DNA of 64,000 nucleotides from Pseudomonas cavernae (GTDB lineage: Bacteria > Pseudomonadota > Gammaproteobacteria > Pseudomonadales > Pseudomonadaceae), in contig NZ_CP032419.1 in assembly GCF_003595175.1 (NCBI RefSeq), positions 930,001 to 994,000 of the forward strand, written 5' to 3'. A program made the translations under genes and the position numbers. Below the pieces are notes generated by a model. It saw nothing but the letters and a program-made list of their open reading frames with translations, was not told where the DNA came from and did not search any database. Below, one piece after another: positions 1-7,156 of the stretch (within the stretch, counting starts at the first letter, position 1; each line of letters begins with the position of its first letter).

Positions 1-242
1 AGATCGTTAACGAGTACAAGCAAGCTGAAGGCGACACCGGTTCTCCGGAAGTGCAAGTTGCACTGCTGTCCGCCAACATCAACAAGCTGCAAGGCCACTT
101 CAAGGCCAACGGTAAAGACCACCACTCCCGTCGTGGTCTGATCCGTATGGTTAACCAGCGTCGCAAGCTGCTGGATTACCTGAAGGCCAAGGACACCACT
201 CGTTACAGCGCCCTGATCGGTCGCCTGGGTCTGCGTCGCTAA
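1..242 (+). CDS. rpsO: 30S ribosomal protein S15 (5' end outside window)
   Basis: Ribosomal protein S15 binds the central domain of 16S rRNA early in assembly of the small-subunit platform. The frame is open from the first base and gives the last 79 residues of a protein that is normally 89 aa. It includes the conserved [10 protein letters not shown] segment, the basic HHSRRGL stretch and the C-terminal LIGRLGLRR. It lies directly upstream of pnp, the usual arrangement in gamma-proteobacteria, where the two are co-transcribed and separated by a structured spacer. The true start lies before base 1. Confidence 0.97.
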   Translation, partial: IVNEYKQAEGDTGSPEVQVALLSANINKLQGHFKANGKDHHSRRGLIRMVNQRRKLLDYLKAKDTTRYSALIGRLGLRR

Positions 243-254
243 GACGCGACCTGA

Positions 255-333
255 GTTGGAAGCTGGGAGTTTGTTGCTGGAAGTCGGGTTTCACCGGGCT
301 TCTGGTTGCGGGCTTCCAGCTTCTGGCTTTTTG
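255..333 (+). terminator. Structured rpsO-pnp spacer (partial terminator / likely RNase III site)
   Basis: GAAGCTGG (259-266) pairs with CCAGCTTC (316-323), followed by a short T-run (TTTTT, about 328-332). A second smaller hairpin (about 280-303) is nested inside. In Escherichia coli this spacer holds a leaky rpsO terminator and the RNase III cleavage site through which PNPase autoregulates. The same role here is inferred from position and structure only. Confidence 0.5.
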
Positions 334-425
334 CCTGGACGGTTTACGGGTCCGACACCTGTGACTGCCCCCGAATTTCGCAAGATGCACAGTTCCCCCA
401 AGGCAACAGAGAGAAGGAAAACACC

Positions 426-2531
426 GTGAACCCGGTAATCAAGAAATTCCAGTTCGGTCAATCGACCGTCACCCTCGAGACGGGCCGTATCGCCCGTCAA
501 GCCTCCGGCGCCGTGCTGGTCACCGTCGACAACGACGTTACCGTATTGGTCGCTGTGACCGGCGCCAAAACTGCCGACCCGAGCAAAGGCTTTTTCCCGC
601 TCTCCGTGCATTACCAGGAAAAAACCTACGCCGCCGGCAAGATCCCCGGCGGTTTCTTCAAGCGTGAAGCGCGTCCTTCCGAGAAAGAGACCCTGACCTC
701 GCGTCTGATCGACCGTCCGATCCGTCCGCTGTTCCCGGAAGGCTTCCAGAACGAAGTGCAGGTCATCTGCACCGTGGTTTCCACCAGCAAGAAAACCGAT
801 CCGGACATCGCCGCGATGATCGGTACCTCGGCCGCCCTGGCCATCTCCGGGATCCCGTTCGAGGGCCCGATCGGTGCCGCGCGCGTGGCCTTCCACCCGG
901 AAACCGGCTACCTGTTGAACCCGACCTACGAGCAACTCAAGGCTTCCAGCCTGGACATGGTCGTGGCCGGCACTAAAGACGCGGTCCTGATGGTCGAATC
1001 GGAAGCCAAAGAGCTGACCGAAGACCAGATGCTCGGCGCCGTGCTCTTCGCCCATGACGAATTCCAGGCCGTGATCAAGGCCGTCAGCGAACTGGCTGCC
1101 GAAGCGGGTAAACCGACTTGGGACTGGCAGGCCAAACCGGCCAACACCCCACTGCTCGACGCCATCCGTGGCGAGTTCGGCGAAGCGATCTCCCAGGCCT
1201 ACACCATCACCGTCAAGCACGAGCGTTATGGCCGTCTGGGCGAGTTGCGTGACCAGGTCGTCGCCAAGTTCTCCGGTGAAGAAGGCCAACCGTCTGCCGG
1301 TGAAGTCAAAGACGCCTTCGGCGAAATCGAATACCGCACCGTGCGCGAGAACATCGTTAATGGCAAACCGCGTATCGATGGCCGCGACACCCGTACCGTA
1401 CGCGGCCTGAACATCGAAGTCGGCGTGCTCGACAAGACTCACGGTTCAGCGCTGTTCACCCGCGGTGAAACCCAGGCGCTGGTGGTGGCCACCCTCGGCA
1501 CCGCGCGTGACGCCCAGCTGCTCGATACCCTCGAAGGCGAGCGCAAAGACCCCTTCATGCTGCACTACAACTTCCCGCCCTATTCGGTCGGTGAGTGTGG
1601 CCGCATGGGTGCTACCGGTCGTCGCGAAATCGGTCACGGCCGTCTGGCCCGCCGTAGCGTATCGGCCATGCTGCCGAGCGCCGACGAGTTCCCGTACACC
1701 ATCCGCGTGGTCTCGGAGATCACCGAATCCAACGGTTCCAGCTCCATGGCTTCGGTCTGCGGCGCTTCCCTGGCACTGATGGACGCCGGTGTGCCGATGA
1801 AGGCACCGGTGGCCGGTATCGCCATGGGCCTGGTCAAGGAAGGCGAGAAGTTCGCCATCCTCACCGACATCCTCGGTGACGAAGACCACCTCGGCGACAT
1901 GGACTTCAAAGTAGCCGGTACCGCCAAGGGCGTGACCGCGCTGCAGATGGACATCAAGATCAACGGCATCACCGAAGAGATCATGGAGATCGCTCTCCAG
2001 CAGGCACTGGAAGCACGCCTGAACATCCTCGGCCAGATGAACCAGGTAATCGCCCAGTCGCGCAGCGAGCTGTCCGAAAACGCCCCGACCATGCTGGCGA
2101 TGAAGATCGACCAGGACAAGATCCGTGACGTGATCGGCAAGGGTGGCGCCACCATCCGCGGCATTTGCGAAGAGACCAAGGCCTCGATCGACATCGAAGA
2201 CGACGGCTCGATCAAGATTTTCGGCGAAACCAAGGAAGCGGCCGAGGCTGCCAAACAGCGCGTACTGGCCATCACCGCGGAAGCCGAGATCGGCAAGATC
2301 TATGTCGGCAAGGTCGAGCGCATCGTCGACTTCGGCGCCTTCGTCAACATCCTGCCGGGCAAGGACGGTCTGGTGCACATCTCGATGTTGAGTGATCAGC
2401 GCGTCGAGAAGGTCACCGACGTGCTTAAGGAAGGTCAGGAGGTCAAGGTGCTGGTGCTGGACGTGGACAACCGCGGCCGCATCAAACTGTCGATCAAAGA
2501 CGTAGCCGCTGCCGAGGCTTCCGGGGTTTAA
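426..2531 (+). CDS. pnp: Polyribonucleotide nucleotidyltransferase (PNPase)
   Basis: A 3'-to-5' phosphorolytic exoribonuclease of the RNA degradosome that releases nucleoside diphosphates from mRNA and structured RNA. The frame stays open upstream, but the GTG at 426 behind AGAGAAGGAAA is the likely start. It gives a 701-residue protein, the usual Pseudomonas length, beginning [11 protein letters not shown]. Two RNase PH-like domains flank a helical linker, then a KH domain ([11 protein letters not shown], about residue 560) and a C-terminal S1 domain ([15 protein letters not shown], about residue 625). It follows rpsO and ends just before a strong terminator. Confidence 0.97.
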   Translation: MNPVIKKFQFGQSTVTLETGRIARQASGAVLVTVDNDVTVLVAVTGAKTADPSKGFFPLSVHYQEKTYAAGKIPGGFFKREARPSEKETLTSRLIDRPIRPLFPEGFQNEVQVICTVVSTSKKTDPDIAAMIGTSAALAISGIPFEGPIGAARVAFHPETGYLLNPTYEQLKASSLDMVVAGTKDAVLMVESEAKELTEDQMLGAVLFAHDEFQAVIKAVSELAAEAGKPTWDWQAKPANTPLLDAIRGEFGEAISQAYTITVKHERYGRLGELRDQVVAKFSGEEGQPSAGEVKDAFGEIEYRTVRENIVNGKPRIDGRDTRTVRGLNIEVGVLDKTHGSALFTRGETQALVVATLGTARDAQLLDTLEGERKDPFMLHYNFPPYSVGECGRMGATGRREIGHGRLARRSVSAMLPSADEFPYTIRVVSEITESNGSSSMASVCGASLALMDAGVPMKAPVAGIAMGLVKEGEKFAILTDILGDEDHLGDMDFKVAGTAKGVTALQMDIKINGITEEIMEIALQQALEARLNILGQMNQVIAQSRSELSENAPTMLAMKIDQDKIRDVIGKGGATIRGICEETKASIDIEDDGSIKIFGETKEAAEAAKQRVLAITAEAEIGKIYVGKVERIVDFGAFVNILPGKDGLVHISMLSDQRVEKVTDVLKEGQEVKVLVLDVDNRGRIKLSIKDVAAAEASGV

Positions 2532-2551
2532 TCCCAGCTCAGGCTAGCCAG

Positions 2552-2584
2552 AAAAGAGGGCCCTCGTGGGCCCTCTTTTTTTTT
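2552..2584 (+). terminator. Rho-independent terminator of pnp
   Basis: AAGAGGGCCC (2554-2563), the loop TCGT and GGGCCCTCTT (2568-2577) form a perfect ten-pair stem running into a run of T. It lies about 20 bases after the pnp stop. Confidence 0.93.
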
Positions 2585-2629
2585 GCCCGTACCCACCGTT
2601 CCCAATGCCTGCACAAGGACGTCCCGGCC

Positions 2630-4054
2630 ATGGACAAGACCCTCTGCCACTACCATCCCGCGCAACCGGCGACCTGGCACTGCGTGCCCTGTCAGCGTCC
2701 CTATGGCGATTGCTGCATTCCGCTGAATGCCGATGCTCCGGAGGAAACGCCGCTCTGCCCGCTGTGCCGCGGCACGCTCGACTTTCTCGGCGCAGCCAAT
2801 AGCGCGCAGCCGTTCTGGGAGCGCATTCCACGCTTCTTCGCCTACGCCCTGCAAAGCGGGCCGCTGGCCTTCAGTGCGTTGCTGGCCCTGACCAGCCTGT
2901 TCATGCCGCGCTCGATCCTGCTCTGGTTCATCCTCTTCAGCGTGGCGACCAAGTACTTCTACAGCGTGATCGAGGCCTGCAGCCAGGCCGAAAAGCAGGC
3001 ACCGAGCCTGCTCAGTGCCTTTACCGGCGATGGTTTCGGCCTGTTCTTCAAGCAACTGGTGGTGTTCATCCTGGCTTTCGCCGCCCTCTGGCTGGCGGCC
3101 GACTTCGACAGCGAGGCGCTGTACTGGGCGGTCACCCTCGGCTTGCTGCTGGCGTTGCCGGCCAGCATCATCCGCCTGGCGCTGGACAAGACCTTGGGCG
3201 CGGCCTTGAGTCCGGACCAGGTCGGTCAAGTGATGAAGGCCATGGGTTGGCGTTACCTGATCCTCTGCGCCTTCCTGTTTATCCTCTGGCAATCGCCGAG
3301 TTGGGTCACCTACATGCTCTCCAGCGGTTTGCCGCGGGTGGTGCTGATGCCGGTGGCGGCCCTGCTGTTCGGTTATTTCGGCGTGGTGATGTGCGCCATG
3401 ATGGGCTATGCGGTGTTCCAGTATCAGGGTGCACTCGGCTATGTGATCGCCGATGCGGAGGATCAGGCCGGCTTCCCCGCGGCCGAATACCTGCGCCGCC
3501 GCGCCCTGGCCGAGGCCGAGGTGCGGTTCAAGGAAGGCCAGAGCAGCCAGGCCCTAGAGACCCTCAGGCTGGCGTTGGAGCGCGACCCCGACGACCTCAA
3601 GTTGAACGAGCGCTTCCATCAGCTGCTCTATGGCTTGAACGCCCGTCAGCGCTGCCTGCATCACCTCAACCACTACCTGCCGTTGGCGGCGCGGCGCAAT
3701 CCGCCGCTGGCGGCCACCGCGCTGCTCAATGCGCGGCAGTTGCAGGCGGACTTTCTGCCCGCCGATGCACTGGTCTGCGAGACCATAGCCGCCGCCCTGC
3801 TGGCGCGGCACAAGACCCGCGAGGCCCTGAGCCTGCTGCGTAACCTGCACCAGCGTTTCCCCGCCTATCCGCACATCCCCCGCGCCTATCTGCTGGCGGC
3901 CCGCGGTTTTGCCGAGAATCTCGGCCAGCTGGAGCCGGCGCAGCAGCTGCTGGCGTTCATCCGTGCGCGCTATCCGCAGTCGCCCTTGTTGGCCGAAGTC
4001 ACCGCTCTGGAGGCGACTCTGACGCGCTTGGCAGAACAATCCTCAGGCGCATGA
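2630..4054 (+). CDS. Zinc-finger, multi-membrane-segment protein with C-terminal TPR-like region (function unknown)
   Basis: I do not recognise a named family. The first 50 residues carry a cysteine/histidine cluster (C6, H8, then a CVPCQRPYGDCC stretch and CPLC) resembling a B-box or zinc-ribbon. Residues about 65-280 contain five or six hydrophobic segments, so the protein should sit in the inner membrane. The last 190 residues are alanine/leucine-rich helical repeats (ALAEAEVRFKEGQSSQALE and similar) that look like TPRs. It stands alone between the pnp terminator and the BON gene. The start at 2630 puts the zinc cluster at the N-terminus; no strong ribosome site is visible. Confidence 0.75.
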   Translation: MDKTLCHYHPAQPATWHCVPCQRPYGDCCIPLNADAPEETPLCPLCRGTLDFLGAANSAQPFWERIPRFFAYALQSGPLAFSALLALTSLFMPRSILLWFILFSVATKYFYSVIEACSQAEKQAPSLLSAFTGDGFGLFFKQLVVFILAFAALWLAADFDSEALYWAVTLGLLLALPASIIRLALDKTLGAALSPDQVGQVMKAMGWRYLILCAFLFILWQSPSWVTYMLSSGLPRVVLMPVAALLFGYFGVVMCAMMGYAVFQYQGALGYVIADAEDQAGFPAAEYLRRRALAEAEVRFKEGQSSQALETLRLALERDPDDLKLNERFHQLLYGLNARQRCLHHLNHYLPLAARRNPPLAATALLNARQLQADFLPADALVCETIAAALLARHKTREALSLLRNLHQRFPAYPHIPRAYLLAARGFAENLGQLEPAQQLLAFIRARYPQSPLLAEVTALEATLTRLAEQSSGA

Positions 4055-4178
4055 GGGCGGAAAAATCATGCAAGTTGCAGGTGAGAGGTTGGCTGGGTCT
4101 TGCAAACTGCACGATCAGGGTAGCCGCCGATATTTGTCAACTCGTTGAAAGTTAAGGGCTTTGTTTTTATCGAAAAGC

Positions 4179-4194
4179 TGGCACAGGGCTTGCG
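4179..4194 (+). promoter_or_regulatory. Predicted sigma-54 (RpoN) promoter of the BON-domain gene
   Basis: TGGCACAGGGCTTGCG matches the -24/-12 consensus, with GG and GC separated by exactly ten bases. Transcription would begin near 4205, giving a leader of about 70 bases before the ATG at 4278. No enhancer-binding site was identified. Confidence 0.6.
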
Positions 4195-4200
4195 CTTGTT

Positions 4201-4235
4201 CCTATGTGACTGTTAGTCCCTATGCGACTGTTGCC
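4201..4235 (+). repeat. Imperfect 18-base direct repeat in the BON-gene leader
   Basis: CCTATGTGACTGTTAGT (4201-4217) is followed by CCTATGCGACTGTTGCC (4219-4235). The two copies sit at and just after the predicted sigma-54 transcription start. Confidence 0.6.
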
Positions 4236-4277
4236 AGGACCCGGCGCAGTTTTTTCAAGAAAACAGGAGTGACGCTA

Positions 4278-4640
4278 ATGAACACGCCCTTCAACAAACT
4301 CGCGATTGCTGCCGCCACTGCTGGCGTACTGAGCCTGTCCATGGCGGGCGGAGCTATCGCTGCTCCGCAGAACACCCAACCGCCGATGGCGGCTACCGGA
4401 ACTGTTGATAAAGCCCAGGAAGCCGTCTCCGATACCTGGATCACCAGCAAGGTCAAATCCACCTTCGTGGCGGATAAGGCCTTGAGTGCGCTGGATATCA
4501 AAGTCGAAACCAATCAAGGCGTGGTTTCCTTGTCTGGAGTAGTCGGCAATGATGCCGAGCGCGATTTGGCGATCGAAAAAACCAAGGCTATCAAGGGCGT
4601 CACGGATGTTTCGGCCGATGGTCTGAAAGCGACGGACTAA
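4278..4640 (+). CDS. BON-domain periplasmic protein (OsmY-like)
   Basis: A 120-residue exported protein. The ATG at 4278 is chosen because AGGAGT lies seven bases upstream and a typical signal peptide follows (LAIAAATAGVLSLSMAGGAIA, cleaved near residue 28). The mature part is one BON domain (about 45-116) with the hallmark DIKVETNQGVVSLSGVV and the closing KGVTDVSAD. BON domains are thought to contact phospholipid and are common in osmotic or envelope-stress proteins. The in-frame extension back to 4161 is rejected because it would bury the signal peptide. A predicted RpoN promoter precedes it. Confidence 0.88.
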   Translation: MNTPFNKLAIAAATAGVLSLSMAGGAIAAPQNTQPPMAATGTVDKAQEAVSDTWITSKVKSTFVADKALSALDIKVETNQGVVSLSGVVGNDAERDLAIEKTKAIKGVTDVSADGLKATD

Positions 4641-4752
4641 ACCGACAAAGCCAGAATTTGAAGGTATGGCAGGGCATGGAGGCCCCGCCCCGGGAGGGCG
4701 AAACAGACGCTCCTGCTTTGGTTTGTCCAGTACCTATACGAGGATGACCTAT

Positions 4753-4872
4753 ATGGATACCGTCATCATCGGGGGTAAATGGAAGCAGCTCGCCGGCAAA
4801 CTTCAAGAAGGTTACGGTTGGAGCAAAGAGCGGGCCGAGCAAAAGGTGCGCGATCTTAGCGGCCACCTTTGA
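4753..4872 (+). CDS. Very short CsbD-family stress protein
   Basis: GAGGA at about 4739-4743 favours the ATG at 4753, which gives only 39 residues; an in-frame ATG at 4744 would add three. The sequence MDTVIIGGKWKQLAGKLQEG followed by WSKERAEQKV matches the CsbD core, usually found in 55-70-residue proteins of the general stress response. The N-terminal half of a normal CsbD seems to be missing. It lies 112 bases downstream of the BON gene on the same strand, so co-expression is possible. A strong terminator follows. Confidence 0.7.
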   Translation: MDTVIIGGKWKQLAGKLQEGYGWSKERAEQKVRDLSGHL

Positions 4873-4888
4873 TCGACACGCAGCACAG

Positions 4889-4919
4889 CAACCCACCGGC
4901 TTGTCCCGGTGGGTTTTTC
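4889..4919 (+). terminator. Rho-independent terminator after the CsbD gene
   Basis: ACCCACCGG (4891-4899) pairs with CCGGTGGGT (4906-4914) and runs into TTTTT. It also separates this unit from the convergent rhomboid gene that ends at 4932. Confidence 0.9.
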
Positions 4920-4931
4920 GTCTATGGAGGT

Positions 4932-6386
4932 TCAGCCGCGGCTCAGATGCTGCTGATAGAGCCCCAGTTGCTCAGTCTGCTCGGCGTGGGGATGGGCTTG
5001 GCGCAAGAAGGAGCTGAGCTCGCGGACCGCGACGAGATCGCGTTGCTGACCGAGTAACTTGGCTAGCTGTAGGGTCAAGGCTGGAAACTGGGTCGGCTGG
5101 TTGGGCAGTTGACTGAGTCTGCGCCAGGCCTTGAGCGCGTGGGAGTGGACGCCTGCGCGCACCAACCCCTGGAGCAGATGCAGCTGGATGGCGGGATGGC
5201 GCAGCAGCGGCTGTTCCGCCTCGTTCGAATCTTCCGCGAGCCGCTGCAGCAGGGGCCGGGCGGACGGCTCAGGCAGGCTGAACAGCTGCTTCAGCACGGC
5301 GCTCAGCAAGGCCTTGTCCTGGCGGCTCTTGGCCACGGGGTAGAGGCGCTCCAGCAGGGCCACGCGTGCGGGGTAGCGCTGCAGCAGGTCGAGCCCGCGC
5401 GGCACGGCCTGGTCGAGGGCGAAGCGGCTAATCAGCTGGTCGAGGCCGGCCAGTTCGCGCTTGAACGCGGCGTCCGGATCGTCCTTGTGCAGATAGGCGT
5501 CGTCGACCTTGAGCTGGCCGACCTGGCGGGGTAGCCAGACGGCAAGGAAGCCGGCGCCCATGCCGCCGAGGTGGGCGTAGTAGTTGACGTGATCGGTGGC
5601 CAGCAGCAAACCGTACAGCTCCTTGCCCATCCAGACCGGCAGGATCCACAGCGCCGGCGCGCGGAAATACCCGAACAGCGGGCCGAGCCAGTAGAAGAAG
5701 TTGATCCGGCGCAGGCCGTAGACGCCCAGGTACATGCCCATCAGCCCGGAAATCGCTCCGGAGGCACCGATGCCGGTGACCCACACCGGATCGAGCAGCC
5801 ACCAGAGCAGGTGCGAGGCCAGGCCGCTGAGCAGGTACAGGCCGAGGTACAGCCAGCGGCCGAGGGCGATCTCCAGGGCGAAGCCGAAGATGAACAGGAA
5901 CAGCATGTTGCCGGCCAGATGGCCGAAGTCGGCATGCAGGAACATCGCGCCGAACAGGCCCTGGACGCTGAATTTCGCCGGGATAAAGCCGAAGCGGTAG
6001 TTGCTGATGCGATCGCGCGCGGCCTCGGCGCGCTGGCGCGCTTGCTGCCAGGCCGGGTCGGCCTGATAGCTCGGGTCGTAATGCACGCGCTGCTCGAATT
6101 CGAGGTCGGTCAGGGCCAGGCCGGCCAGCTGGCTGCGTGGCAAGGCGGCGACAGCGCGCTGTTGGCTGGCGTCTAGCTCGCGGCGGCTGGCGAACGAGTC
6201 GAGAAACATCGCCCGCTCGCGGTTGAGCAGGCCGCCGTCGAGGTAGAGCTTGACCGCCTGCGCCTGGCGCGCCTGGTCGCCGCCCTGGTAGCCGAAGTAG
6301 ATCAGCACATTGAGCAGGATCAGCAGCAGGGTCACGACCGGCGGCTTTTTCCAGTCCAGCGGGTGCTCGGCGGGGAGAATCAACAT
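4932..6386 (-). CDS. Rhomboid-family intramembrane serine protease with long C-terminal tail
   Basis: Rhomboids cleave membrane proteins within or next to a transmembrane helix. The 484-residue protein starts with a membrane helix (residues 16-33), followed by an unusually long soluble insertion (about 37-140). The rhomboid core then has HADFGHLAGN (H151, H156, N160), the catalytic GASG serine (S209) and the partner histidine in NYYAHLGG (H272). The last 190 residues are soluble and leucine-rich, possibly TPR-like. All catalytic residues are present, so an active protease is expected. The substrate cannot be told from the context. Confidence 0.9.
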   Translation of the reverse strand: MLILPAEHPLDWKKPPVVTLLLILLNVLIYFGYQGGDQARQAQAVKLYLDGGLLNRERAMFLDSFASRRELDASQQRAVAALPRSQLAGLALTDLEFEQRVHYDPSYQADPAWQQARQRAEAARDRISNYRFGFIPAKFSVQGLFGAMFLHADFGHLAGNMLFLFIFGFALEIALGRWLYLGLYLLSGLASHLLWWLLDPVWVTGIGASGAISGLMGMYLGVYGLRRINFFYWLGPLFGYFRAPALWILPVWMGKELYGLLLATDHVNYYAHLGGMGAGFLAVWLPRQVGQLKVDDAYLHKDDPDAAFKRELAGLDQLISRFALDQAVPRGLDLLQRYPARVALLERLYPVAKSRQDKALLSAVLKQLFSLPEPSARPLLQRLAEDSNEAEQPLLRHPAIQLHLLQGLVRAGVHSHALKAWRRLSQLPNQPTQFPALTLQLAKLLGQQRDLVAVRELSSFLRQAHPHAEQTEQLGLYQQHLSRG

Positions 6387-6426
6387 GCGCAGCCGTCCTT
6401 GGCGTGGGAGTTGGTGTGGACGCGGG

Positions 6427-6723
6427 TCAGTTGCCGCGCTTGCTCTCGATGTCCTGCAGGCGTCCGCCTTCGAAGCGCAGGAAGTAGATCATGCCACCGC
6501 TGCGCGGGCCGTAGACCCATTCCTCGACCTGTATCTCCGAGCGCCCGGAGTTGTTCTCGCTGTAGCCGATGAAATCGCGGCTGTCCGGCTTGCCGCATTT
6601 GGCGAGGACTTCCGAGGTGCGGTCGCCTTCGCTGGCGATACCCTTGTCGCAGCGCAGGGTGGAGGCAAAGGTCTCACCGGCGAGGAGCAGCAGCGGCAGG
6701 GCGAGTAGAGGGAGGGCTTTCAT
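6427..6723 (-). CDS. DUF2845 secreted protein, copy 1
   Basis: A 98-residue protein with a clear signal peptide (MKALPLLALPLLLLAGETFA) and a small mature domain containing two cysteines (LRC, AKCGKPDSRDF) and the motif EEWVYGPRSGG. It ends in the same IESKRGN as its neighbour. The family is common in Pseudomonas and has no assigned function. It lies 41 bases downstream of the rhomboid start on the same strand and just after its paralogue, so this pair and the rhomboid may form one operon. Confidence 0.85.
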   Translation of the reverse strand: MKALPLLALPLLLLAGETFASTLRCDKGIASEGDRTSEVLAKCGKPDSRDFIGYSENNSGRSEIQVEEWVYGPRSGGMIYFLRFEGGRLQDIESKRGN

Positions 6724-6761
6724 GGTTGGGCATCCTGTCCTGGGGTAGTCCGGCAAGCCTA

Positions 6762-7067
6762 TCAGTTCCCGCGCTTGCTCTCGATATTGACCAGGCGATT
6801 GCCCTCGAAACGCAGGAAATAGAGCATGCCGCTGCGCGGGCCGTAGGACCATTCCTCGACCTTTACCTCCTGGCCGTAGCCGTAGTCGTCGAACACCTCG
6901 CGGTAGCCGAGGAAGTCGCGGCTGCGCGGCTGGCCGCACTTGCTCCGCACCTCGCTGATATGGTCGCCGAGGCTGATCAGCGCGCTGCCGCAGCGCAGGG
7001 TGGAGGCGGCCGAGGCCTGGCCGGCGAGCAGGAGCGAGGACAGGCTGAGGAGAGCGAGGCTTTTCAC
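6762..7067 (-). CDS. DUF2845 secreted protein, copy 2
   Basis: A tandem paralogue of the gene at 6427-6723. The open frame extends to 7160, but the GTG at 7067 places the signal peptide (KSLALLSLSSLLLAGQASA) at the N-terminus and gives 101 residues, matching its partner. Shared landmarks are STLRC, a KCGQP motif, SRDFLGY, VEEWSYGPRSG and the terminal NIESKRGN. The pair looks like a local duplication. The function is unknown. Confidence 0.82.
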   Translation of the reverse strand: MKSLALLSLSSLLLAGQASAASTLRCGSALISLGDHISEVRSKCGQPRSRDFLGYREVFDDYGYGQEVKVEEWSYGPRSGMLYFLRFEGNRLVNIESKRGN

Positions 7068-7156
7068 GCGGGCATCCGGGACGAGTGCTAGTGCCAGCCT
7101 ATACCGTCGCCGCGGGCCTGTCAGCGTGTGCCCGGCCGGCGGCCGGGCACCAGGCT

